Made by a program: the position numbers and the translations under genes
In this document: positions 1-6,056 of the stretch, piece after piece
Layout of the letters: every line of letters starts with the position of its first letter
Position numbering within the stretch: the stretch's first letter is position 1
Notes under the pieces: generated by a model
What the model was told of the DNA's origin: nothing
Databases searched by the model: none
The model's input: only the letters and a program-made list of their open reading frames with translations
From: Pseudolysobacter sp.
GTDB taxonomy: Bacteria > Pseudomonadota > Gammaproteobacteria > Xanthomonadales > Rhodanobacteraceae
Direction of reading: 5' to 3'
DNA: 7,040 bases
Assembly (NCBI GenBank): GCA_025351985.1
Contig: JANXUW010000143.1
Location: 1 to 7,040 of the forward strand

Positions 1-2
1 CG

Positions 3-590
3 GCGGCGAGCGAACTTGATCGGGATTTTCCGCGGTATCCGAGTGCCGGATTTTTCCCGTATGAGGCGAAGGATTGCGGTCCGTCGGTGCAGCAACTGGT
101 GGCCGAGTTGATCGATCCGGCAATTGCCAGCAGCATCGGGGCGAAGCTCGGCATCGAGAATCTCGGCCAGTTCCCGACATTGGTGACCTTGTGCCGCGCG
201 CTCAACAAACGCCACGGCACGATCCACACCGACAGCAAATCGAAGATTGCAACGGCCCTGCTTTATCTCAACGAATCATGGCCGGATACCAGCGATGGCT
301 GCCTGCGTTTTCTCGCAAAAAAAGACGATATCGATGCGTTGGTCACGCCCGAAGTAAAACCGGTCTACGGCAATTTCGTGGTGTTCAAACGTGCCGAGAA
401 TTCATACCACGGCCATTTGCCGTTCGAAGGCGAACGACGCGTCATCCAGGTGGCGTGGCTGACCAGCGAAGACGAAAAACTGCGCAAGACCCAGCGTGGA
501 AAGTTCTCGCGCTTGTTCAAGAAATTGTTCGGCGCGCTGGACCGGCGCTGGGGTGCGAAGCGCAAGAACAACGCGGGTCATCTGGACTGA
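3..590 (+). CDS. 2-oxoglutarate/Fe(II)-dependent oxygenase, 5'-truncated by window edge
   Basis: The reading frame is open from the first bases, so the true start lies upstream; the internal GTG at 87 has no reason to be the start. 195 residues are visible. They show the iron-binding facial triad of 2OG-Fe(II) dioxygenases: HTD (His75, Asp77 counting from the codon at position 3) and a distal His136 in the context SYHGH. Arg145/Arg146 in GERRVIQVAW follow and would bind the 2-oxoglutarate carboxylate. Spacing and hydrophobic strands fit the double-stranded beta-helix fold, as in prolyl-hydroxylase-like enzymes. Such proteins hydroxylate a substrate using O2 and 2-oxoglutarate; the substrate here cannot be told. 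The C-terminus is a strongly basic tail (about residues 155-190, rich in Lys/Arg) outside the catalytic core. The gene converges on dapB with a 22-bp gap and is not part of the chaperone operon. Family call confident, role unknown. Confidence 0.8.
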   Translation, partial: AASELDRDFPRYPSAGFFPYEAKDCGPSVQQLVAELIDPAIASSIGAKLGIENLGQFPTLVTLCRALNKRHGTIHTDSKSKIATALLYLNESWPDTSDGCLRFLAKKDDIDALVTPEVKPVYGNFVVFKRAENSYHGHLPFEGERRVIQVAWLTSEDEKLRKTQRGKFSRLFKKLFGALDRRWGAKRKNNAGHLD

Positions 591-612
591 CTGCGCGCAC
601 GGAGCGCAAAAC

Positions 613-1416
613 TCAGTCGCTCAATCCAAGCATGTTTTCTATGGTGTAAAATCCTGCCGGACGCGCCGCCAGCCAAGCGGCGGCGCGCACCGCACCAGTA
701 GCAAAAATATCTCGGCTCTGCGCGCGATGAGTGAGCTCGATACGCTCGCCATCGCCGATCAAAAACACGGTGTGTTCGCCGACGATATCGCCACCGCGCA
801 CGACCGAAAATCCGATCTCGCCGGCCTTGCCTGCGCCCGATTTTGCAGTACGTGCATACAACGCTAAATCGTTCAGCGTGGTGCCGCGCGCGTGCGCAAT
901 CGCTTCGCCGATACTCAATGCGGTGCCCGATGGTGCGTCCTGTTTGTGACGATGATGTGCTTCGCTGATTTCGCAATCCCAATCGGCCAGCGCCGTGGCC
1001 GCGTCACGCGCGAGGCGCGTGAGCATGGCGATGCCGAGGCTGAAATTCGATGCCCATAAAACCGGAATTTCCCGCGCGGCCGCACGCACGGCAAGGTATT
1101 GCGTTTCACTCAAGCCGGTGGTGCCGCTGACCAGCGCAATCTTGCGCTCCAGTGCAATGGTGAGCGCTTGATCGAACGCACTCGCCGCGCTGAAATCGAT
1201 CAGCACATCGGTGGTGACATCGAGTGATTCGGAGAAACGCAGCGATGCTGCGACGCTGCCATGCAAACTCGATACGATCGCATCGGCGTTCGCGGAATGA
1301 TCGCGCACCAGCGCGGCGACCAGTTGCATATGCGGCGTCGCGACGGCTGCGCGCATCACGGCCAGGCCCATGCGTCCGGATGCGCCAAACACGGCAACTC
1401 TGATCGGATCGGTCAT
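613..1416 (-). CDS. dapB: 4-hydroxy-tetrahydrodipicolinate reductase
   Basis: DapB reduces 4-hydroxy-tetrahydrodipicolinate with NAD(P)H in the cytoplasmic diaminopimelate/lysine pathway, which supplies peptidoglycan and lysine. The 267-residue protein is of usual family length. The N-terminal Rossmann motif GASGRMG (residues 11-17) binds the cofactor, followed by SGTTGL (97-102). The catalytic block HHRHKQDAPSGTA (154-166) carries the His pair, the conserved Lys158 and the substrate-binding SGT. DIVGEHTV (210-217) and a C-terminal Asn-Met-Leu-Gly-Leu end are also typical. I chose the ATG at 1416 over the in-frame GTG at 1440: AAGGAAA lies 5 nt upstream, and MTDPIRVAVFG matches family N-termini. 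It follows dnaJ by 100 bp on the same strand. In Xanthomonas-type genomes I recall dapB being followed by carA-carB; here a convergent oxygenase gene follows instead. Confidence 0.97.
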   Translation of the reverse strand: MTDPIRVAVFGASGRMGLAVMRAAVATPHMQLVAALVRDHSANADAIVSSLHGSVAASLRFSESLDVTTDVLIDFSAASAFDQALTIALERKIALVSGTTGLSETQYLAVRAAAREIPVLWASNFSLGIAMLTRLARDAATALADWDCEISEAHHRHKQDAPSGTALSIGEAIAHARGTTLNDLALYARTAKSGAGKAGEIGFSVVRGGDIVGEHTVFLIGDGERIELTHRAQSRDIFATGAVRAAAWLAARPAGFYTIENMLGLSD

Positions 1417-1492
1417 TGCTGTTTCCTTGCTGATCGCCACTACGCGCCGAAGACGCCATGATGCGTTATTCGTGCGCGTTCGGGAACCGATC

Positions 1493-1518
1493 GAGTTTCC
1501 GCGTGCGCGGAAGAACTC
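1493..1518 (-). other. Hairpin at the dnaJ stop codon (dnaJ-dapB gap)
   Basis: In the transcript the stretch folds as GAGTT, a 2-nt bulge, TCCGCG, a 2-nt turn (in practice four loop bases), CGCGGA and AACTC. The inner part of the stem is perfect. It includes the first two bases of the dnaJ stop codon and is not followed by a T-run, so it is not a standard intrinsic terminator. It could mark an mRNA processing or stability boundary between dnaJ and dapB, or have no function. The rest of the 1417-1516 gap shows no convincing promoter. Confidence 0.3.
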
Positions 1519-2644
1519 AACCGGTCATGCGGTTCCAGAATTCCTTGACGCCATCGACGAACGAACTCGCGCGCGGCGTGTGTGTGCCGCCCGGACTGTC
1601 GGCGAAACTCGATTCGAATTCTTCGAGCAACTCGCGCTGGCGTTTGGTCAGCTTGACCGGCGTCTCGACCACGACACGGCAGATCAAATCGCCGGTGCGC
1701 GAACTGCGTACCGACTTGACGCCCTTGCCGCGCAACCGGAACAACATGCCCGTTTGGGTTTCGGCCGGAATCTTGATCACGGTATCGCCTTCCAGCGTCG
1801 GCACATTCAGCTCGCTGCCGAGTGCGGCTTGCGAAAAACGGATCGGCGCTTCGCAAAACAAGTCGTCGCCTTCGCGCTGGAAGATCTTGTGCTGGCGCAC
1901 GCTGACTTCGACAAAAAGATCGCCCGCCGGCGCGCCGGATGGACCCGCTTCGCCCTCGCCGGTGAGACGAATGCGATCGCCGTTGTCCACGCCCGCCGGA
2001 ATTTTTACCGACAATGTTTTTTCTTCCTGCACGCGGCCTTCGCCGTGACAGGTCTTGCACGGTTTGGTGATCGCCTTGCCGCTGCCGCCGCAATGCGGGC
2101 ATGCCTGCTGCAGCGAAAAAATGCCCTGCTGCATGCGCACGCGACCCTGGCCGCGGCAGGTTTTGCAGGTATCGACCTTGCCGTCTTCCGAGCCGCTGCC
2201 TTTGCATTTGCCGCAACTGGCGAGCGTGGGAATTTCGATTTCCTTCTGCACACCAAAGACGGCTTCTTCGAGATCGATTTCGAGCACGTAACGCAGATCG
2301 GAGCCGCGGCGCTGTTGTCGCGCACGACCGCCGCCACCGAAAATATCGCCGAAGATGTCGCCAAAAATCTCGCCAACGTCGCCCTGAAATCCGCCACCGC
2401 CACGACCGCCTGTGCCGTGTTCAAACGCGGCGTGTCCATGCTGATCGTACAACGCGCGTTTCTGCGCGTCGCTGAGGATTTCGTAGGCCTCCTTGGCTTC
2501 CTTGAATTTTTCCTGCGCGGCCGGATCGTCCGGACAACGGTCGGGATGAAACTTCATCGCCATGCGGCGATAGGCGGTTTTCAACTCGCCATCGGTGACG
2601 CTGCGCTCGACGCACAGGATCTCGTAATAATCACGCTTGTTCAT
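1517..2644 (-). CDS. dnaJ: Co-chaperone DnaJ (Hsp40)
   Basis: DnaJ binds unfolded clients, delivers them to DnaK and stimulates its ATPase in the cytoplasm. The 375-residue protein is full length for type I DnaJ. The J-domain is about residues 1-70 with HPD at 33-35. A Gly/Phe-rich linker follows (about 77-108, with repeated GDIFG). The zinc domain has all four repeats: CGKCKGSG (144), CKTCRGQG (160), CPHCGGSG (182) and CKTCHGEG (196). The rest is the substrate-binding and dimerisation region. The ATG overlaps the stop of the upstream channel gene as ATGA, and AGGG at 2654-2657 lies 9 nt upstream inside that gene, so translation is probably coupled. One oddity is Cys11 in YEILCV, where the family almost always has Gly (a GGC-to-TGC change would explain it). 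No separate heat-shock promoter was found directly upstream. Confidence 0.98.
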   Translation of the reverse strand: MNKRDYYEILCVERSVTDGELKTAYRRMAMKFHPDRCPDDPAAQEKFKEAKEAYEILSDAQKRALYDQHGHAAFEHGTGGRGGGGFQGDVGEIFGDIFGDIFGGGGRARQQRRGSDLRYVLEIDLEEAVFGVQKEIEIPTLASCGKCKGSGSEDGKVDTCKTCRGQGRVRMQQGIFSLQQACPHCGGSGKAITKPCKTCHGEGRVQEEKTLSVKIPAGVDNGDRIRLTGEGEAGPSGAPAGDLFVEVSVRQHKIFQREGDDLFCEAPIRFSQAALGSELNVPTLEGDTVIKIPAETQTGMLFRLRGKGVKSVRSSRTGDLICRVVVETPVKLTKRQRELLEEFESSFADSPGGTHTPRASSFVDGVKEFWNRMTG

Positions 2645-2657
2645 TCAGAAACACCCT
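2641..2657 (-). promoter_or_regulatory. ATGA stop/start overlap and dnaJ ribosome-binding site
   Basis: The TGA of the channel gene (2641-2643) and the ATG of dnaJ (2642-2644) share two bases. The AGGG at 2654-2657, within an A-rich AAAAGGG, lies in the last codons of the channel gene and fixes the dnaJ start. This arrangement usually means translational coupling by terminating ribosomes; that consequence is inferred. Confidence 0.75.
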
Positions 2658-3219
2658 TTTCGATACGCGTGTCGGGTACCAGCCAGATCATTGCCACCAA
2701 GGCATACAGCGCATCGGCAATCCACGGATGGACGAACGCCAAGCCGATCCCGAGCGCATAACCGAGCAACGAAATTTTTCCCTTCACATCGCTGCCGACG
2801 GCACGCGCCAGATCCGAATCCCGACCGTTACAAACAATCAGCTGACGCAGCAAAATCGGAAATGCCAGTGCCGCCATGAACAGCACAAACCCATACAGCG
2901 CCGTTGGCACTGCATCGCCATGATTTTCGCTCATCCAGCCGGTAACGAACGGGATCAGCGAAAGCCAGAACAACAGGTGCAGATTCGCCCACATTACGCG
3001 GCCGTTGATCTTGCGTGCAGTTACCAGCAGATGGTGATGATTGTTCCAGTAAATGCCGACGTAAATGAAACTCAGCACATAGCTCAGAAAAACCGGCAGC
3101 AACGGCAGCAACGCAGCGATGTCGGTGCCATGTTGCGGCACCTTCAATTCCAGCACCATGATGGTGATGATGACGGCGATGACGCCATCGCTGAATGCTT
3201 CCAGTCGTCCCTTTTCCAT
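2641..3219 (-). CDS. TMEM175/DUF1211-family six-helix membrane protein (putative K+ channel)
   Basis: Bacterial TMEM175 proteins are tetrameric potassium-permeable channels without the classical TVGYG filter. This 192-residue protein begins with the family signature: Arg5 and FSDGV at 9-13, leading into a helix rich in Ile/Val (about 9-27). Further hydrophobic segments lie at about 36-57, 76-95, 105-128, 149-165 and 167-182, giving six helices. The WNNHHHLL stretch (58-65) between helices 2 and 3 is also typical. The ATG at 3219 has GAGG 10 nt upstream; no better in-frame start is seen. The gene sits between dnaK and dnaJ, where these two are normally adjacent, and its TGA overlaps the dnaJ ATG. 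Two 60-base lines counted by hand gave 50% and 57% GC, against 62% and 68% for two dnaK lines, which hints at a separate origin. Channel function is known for homologues and inferred here. Confidence 0.87.
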   Translation of the reverse strand: MEKGRLEAFSDGVIAVIITIMVLELKVPQHGTDIAALLPLLPVFLSYVLSFIYVGIYWNNHHHLLVTARKINGRVMWANLHLLFWLSLIPFVTGWMSENHGDAVPTALYGFVLFMAALAFPILLRQLIVCNGRDSDLARAVGSDVKGKISLLGYALGIGLAFVHPWIADALYALVAMIWLVPDTRIEKGVSE

Positions 3220-3244
3220 ACGCCCCGTGCCTCAAAAACAAGCA

Positions 3245-3391
3245 TGGGAACCTCTGATTAACCTACTGCGCTCGATAATTTGCACGCCGGCGGTGCTCGG
3301 AATCCTCATGTACTCATAGGTACACTCCGGCTCCTGCGCTCCGGCGACGCGCAAATTCTCTTCGCTCGCTACGGTTAATCAGAGGTTCCCA
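3245..3391. repeat. Palindromic intergenic repeat with 19-bp perfect inverted ends (MITE/REP-like)
   Basis: The left end TGGGAACCTCTGATTAACC (3245-3263) is the exact reverse complement of the right end (3373-3391). Inside, AATTTGC (3277-3283) mirrors GCAAATT (3351-3357) at nearly the same distance from the ends. At the centre TGTAC (3309-3313) and GTACA (3320-3324) flank a 6-nt loop. The whole element can thus fold into one long imperfect hairpin in either strand. It has no coding content of its own and no clear target-site duplication (only AAGC near both ends, at unequal offset). I recall similar intergenic sequences in Xanthomonadales genomes, but this is memory, not a search. It lies in the dnaK-to-channel gap. 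Confidence 0.85.
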
Positions 3392-3414
3392 AGCGCCCTC
3401 GTTGGGGGCGCTTG
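3390..3414 (-). terminator. GC-rich stem-loop 23 nt after the dnaK stop (possible terminator or attenuator)
   Basis: A perfect 9-bp stem, CAAGCGCCC paired with GGGCGCTTG, encloses a 7-nt loop. It lies shortly downstream of dnaK and abuts the palindromic repeat, sharing two bases with it. No T-run follows in the dnaK direction, so strong intrinsic termination is doubtful. Partial attenuation or protection of the dnaK mRNA 3' end is as likely. Together with the repeat it would lower channel/dnaJ expression relative to dnaK, if it acts at all. Confidence 0.4.
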
Positions 3415-3437
3415 CATTGGTATCGCCTGAATCGCTA

Positions 3438-5350
3438 TCAGCCTTTCTTGTCGTCTTTGACTTCTTCGAACTCGGCATCGACGACGTCTTCTTTCTTCGC
3501 CGATGCGGCGCCGGGCTGCGCTTCGTGCGCATCGCCCTGACCGCCCGACGATGCCGCGGCGGCAAGCGGTTGTGCGGCCTGTTCGAGCGCGGCCGTCTTC
3601 GCCTCGATCGTGGCCTGATCGTCGCCCTTCATCACACCTTCGAGATCCGACAACGCTTTTTCGATCGCACCGATTTCACCCGGCACCTTGCCGCCGTGTT
3701 CTTTCAGCGCGGCGCGCGTCGAGTGCACGAGAGCATCGGCCTTGTTGCGCGTGGCGACGAGTTCGTGGAAACGCTTGTCGTCTTCGCGATTGGCTTCGGC
3801 GTCGCGCACCATGCGCTGGATTTCTTCCTCGGACAAACCCGAACTGCCCTTGATCTCGATGCGCTGTTCCTTGCCGGTTTTCTTGTCCTTGGCCGACACG
3901 TGCAAAATACCGTTGGCGTCGATGTCGAAACCGACTTCGATCTGCGGCTGGCCGCGCGGCGCCGATTCGATCCCCGACAGGTCGAACTTGCCGAGCGACT
4001 TGTTCGCATTCGCCCGCTCGCGCTCGCCCTGCAGAACATGCACAGTGACCGCGTTCTGATTGTCGTCCGCAGTCGAGAACGTCTGCGCGGCCTTGGTCGG
4101 GATCGTCGTGTTCTTCTCGATCAGTTTGGTGAACACGCCACCGGCGGTTTCGATACCAAGCGACAGCGGCGTGACGTCGAGCAGCAACACATCCTTGACG
4201 TCACCGGCCAGCACACCGCCCTGGATCGCCGCACCCAGAGCCACGGCTTCATCGGGATTGACGTCCTTGCGCGGTTCCTTGCCGAAGAATTCCTTGACCG
4301 CTTCCTGCACCTTGGGCATGCGTGTCTGGCCGCCGACCAAGATTACTTCATCGACGTCCGAAACCTTCAGGCCGGCGTCGGTGATGGCGGTGCGGCACGG
4401 ACCAATCGTCGCCTTGATCAATTCATCGACCAGCGATTCGAGTTTGGCGCGCGTGAGTTTGATGTTGAGATGCTTCGGGCCGCTCGAATCCGCCGTGATG
4501 TACGGCAGGTTCACTTCAGTCTGATGCGCCGAAGACAGTTCGATCTTGGCGCGCTCGGCACCGTCCTTGAGGCGCTGCAACGCGAGCGAATCGTTCTTCA
4601 GATCGATGCCCTGATCCTTCTTGAATTCTTCCACGAGATAATCGATCAGGCGCTTGTCGAAATCTTCGCCGCCGAGAAAGGTATCGCCATTCGTCGCGAG
4701 CACTTCGAACTGCTTCTCGCCATCGACTTCGGCGATCTCGATGATCGAGACGTCGAACGTACCACCGCCAAGGTCATACACCGCGATCTTGCGATCGCCG
4801 CCTTTCTTGTCGATACCGTAGGCCAACGCCGCCGCGGTCGGCTCGTTGATGATGCGCTTGACGTCCAGACCGGCAATACGGCCGGCATCCTTGGTCGCCT
4901 GGCGCTGCGCATCGTTGAAGTAGGCAGGCACCGTGATCACTGCTTCGGTAACCGGCTCGCCGAGATAATCCTCGGCGGTCTTCTTCATCTTCATCAGCAC
5001 TTTGGCCGAGATTTCCTGCGGCGCCATTTTCTGACCGTTGACTTCGACCCAAGCGTCGCCGTTATCGGCCGCCACGATCTTGTACGGCACGAAGCCGATG
5101 TCTTTCTGCACTTCTTTTTCGGCGAACTTGCGCCCGATCAGGCGCTTCACTGCCGACAAGGTATTCTTCGAATTGGTCACGGCCTGGCGCTTGGCGGTGG
5201 CGCCGACCAGGACTTCGCTATCCTTGAACGCAACGATCGATGGCGTGGTGCGATCGCCTTCCGAGTTTTCGATGACACGCGCGACGCCGCCTTCAATGAT
5301 GGCAACGCAGGAATTGGTGGTGCCCAAATCGATACCGATAATCTTGCCAT
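3438..5350 (-). CDS. dnaK: Chaperone DnaK (Hsp70), with an apparent one-base deletion just after the start codon
   Basis: DnaK is the ATP-driven cytoplasmic Hsp70 that binds exposed hydrophobic segments, working with DnaJ and GrpE. If the missing base is restored, the protein is 637 residues, close to E. coli DnaK (638). Landmarks (restored numbering): GIDLGTTNS near residues 6-14, DLGGGTFD (193-200), [10 protein letters not shown] (337-346), interdomain linker [11 protein letters not shown] (389-399), the substrate-binding beta domain, and a C-terminal helical lid ending in EEVKDDKK. The expected ATG is at 5348-5350, with GGGAG (5360-5364) 9 nt upstream. As given, it reads ATG-GCA-AGA and stops after 57 codons at 5177-5179. 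The conserved frame (AAG ATT ATC GGT) has no ATG, GTG or TTG before the TTG at 5325-5327, which would remove the first strand including catalytic-site Asp8. Most likely GGG was read or mutated to GG. The rest of the frame is intact. Confidence 0.93.
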
Positions 5351-5371
5351 GAAACTTTACTCCCGAGATTC

Positions 5372-5391
5372 TTTGGCCTTATCTGGCCAGA
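5372..5391 (-). other. Small hairpin in the dnaK leader
   Basis: TGGCC (5374-5378) and GGCCA (5385-5389) form a 5-bp stem over a 6-nt loop, extendable by one wobble and one A-T pair. TCTGGCCAGA (5382-5391) is also a perfect 10-bp palindrome by itself. If transcription starts near 5393-5396, this sits at the very 5' end of the dnaK mRNA, ahead of the ribosome-binding site. It could stabilise the 5' end or be chance. It does not match the CIRCE operator. Confidence 0.25.
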
Positions 5392-5400
5392 CTGTGCGAT

Positions 5401-5429
5401 AGCTGGGGTTTGCTGCGACTCAATTCAAG
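5401..5429 (-). promoter_or_regulatory. Sigma-32 (RpoH)-type heat-shock promoter for dnaK
   Basis: On the minus strand CTTGAAT (5423-5429) is followed after 14 nt by CCCCAGCT (5401-5408). The enterobacterial sigma-32 consensus is CTTGAAA, a spacer of about 11-16 nt, then CCCCATNT. Each half has one mismatch and the spacer is right. The -35 half overlaps the grpE stop codon. Transcription would start near 5393-5396, giving a leader of about 45 nt before the dnaK ATG. It would let dnaK be induced independently of hrcA-grpE. The match is seen; activity is inferred. Confidence 0.65.
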
Positions 5430-5970
5430 CGTCAGGCGCTTTTGCGACCGTAACCAAAGCCGGCCGCAGCAGGCGTTCGTTCAGCACATAACCCTTTTGA
5501 AATACGGCGACAACGGTGTTCGGCGCCTGGTGCGGCGCATCGACGGTGGATACCGCCTGATGCAATTCCGGATTGAATGTTTCGCCAACCGGATTGAGCG
5601 GCTTGAGGCCATACGTCTCGGCTACTTTCAGCAACGCCTTGAGTGTGAGATCCATGCCTTCGCGCAAGGTTGCGGTATCGGCATTTTCCACCGCCAGGCC
5701 GCGCTCCAGATTGTCGCAAACCGGCAGCAGGTCGGACAACAAACGCTCGTTCGCAAAACGTCGTGCCTGCTCCAGGTCACGCGCCAGACGCTTGCGCTGG
5801 TTGTCGAGATCGGCGCGCTCGCGCAATACGGTGTCGCGCATCTCGCCGAGTTTGCTTTCGGATTCGCTGAGCGCCTGCGTGAGTTGATCGATATCCGCCA
5901 GCACCTGCGCATCCGCCGCTGCACCGCCATCGGGCGTCGCATCGGGATGTTGAGGATGAGTATTTTCCAT
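5425..5970 (-). CDS. grpE: Nucleotide exchange factor GrpE
   Basis: GrpE opens the DnaK nucleotide-binding cleft to release ADP and so resets the chaperone cycle; it acts as a dimer in the cytoplasm. The protein is 181 residues, a normal length. An acidic, low-complexity N-terminus (1-22) precedes a long helical coiled-coil region (about 24-85). The C-terminal beta domain carries the family signature from NTVVAVFQKGY to RLLRPALVTV (151-175). The ATG at 5970 was chosen because GGAG (5976-5979) lies 5 nt upstream and MENTHPQ begins a typical GrpE tail. The in-frame TTG at 6021 would add 17 unrelated residues. It lies between hrcA and dnaK on the same strand, 86 bp after hrcA and 74 bp before the dnaK ATG. 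Confidence 0.97.
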   Translation of the reverse strand: MENTHPQHPDATPDGGAAADAQVLADIDQLTQALSESESKLGEMRDTVLRERADLDNQRKRLARDLEQARRFANERLLSDLLPVCDNLERGLAVENADTATLREGMDLTLKALLKVAETYGLKPLNPVGETFNPELHQAVSTVDAPHQAPNTVVAVFQKGYVLNERLLRPALVTVAKAPDA

Positions 5971-5996
5971 GGTTACTCCAAACGTGTCAGACCTGC

Positions 5997-6028
5997 GCAG
6001 GGCATACGCCCCGCGTTTCAAGTTTCAA
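5997..6028 (-). promoter_or_regulatory. Candidate grpE promoter region with tandem TTGAAAC repeat
   Basis: The hrcA-grpE gap carries two abutting copies of TTGAAAC (6022-6028 and 6015-6021 read on the minus strand). The downstream copy gives CTTGAAA, a perfect sigma-32 -35 half. At 13 nt comes CCCTGC (5997-6002), a poor match to CCCCATNT. With the upstream copy as a sigma-70 -35 element, TATGCC lies 16 nt further, also weak. A promoter for grpE is plausible but its type is uncertain. No CIRCE operator (TTAGCACTC-N9-GAGTGCTAA) was seen here. Confidence 0.35.
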
Positions 6029-6056
6029 TAAAGGCGAATCAATAACGCCGAGCCGG

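Noticed and set aside
662..687. 9-bp GC-rich stem (CGCGCCGCC/GGCGGCGCG) near the dapB 3' end as a terminator for the oxygenase gene
   Set aside because: It falls in conserved dapB coding sequence and has no T-run on the plus strand; codon composition explains it.
1417..1440. GTG at 1440 as the dapB start
   Set aside because: The ATG at 1416 has AAGGAAA at ideal spacing and matches family N-termini; the Shine-Dalgarno would fall inside the longer frame.
1370..2761. 463-codon open frame on the plus strand opposite dnaJ and its flanks
   Set aside because: Antisense shadow of dnaJ in GC-rich sequence, with Ala/Arg/Phe-rich low-complexity translation and no start signal.
3240..3394. AAGC at both ends of the palindromic repeat as a target-site duplication
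   Set aside because: The copies are only 4 bp and sit at unequal distances from the ends (two bases away on the left, abutting or overlapping on the right); chance is likely.
3314..3565. 83-codon minus-strand frame running from dnaK into the repeat
   Set aside because: Out of frame with dnaK for most of its length and ends in the palindromic repeat; no independent signals.
3402..5402. 666-codon open frame on the plus strand opposite dnaK
   Set aside because: It lies wholly antisense to a clearly conserved dnaK. Long antisense frames opposite hsp70 genes are a known artefact of codon bias, and the translation shows no recognisable domain.
5971..6021. TTG at 6021 as the grpE start
   Set aside because: It adds 17 non-conserved residues, and the ATG at 5970 has a strong GGAG 5 nt upstream.
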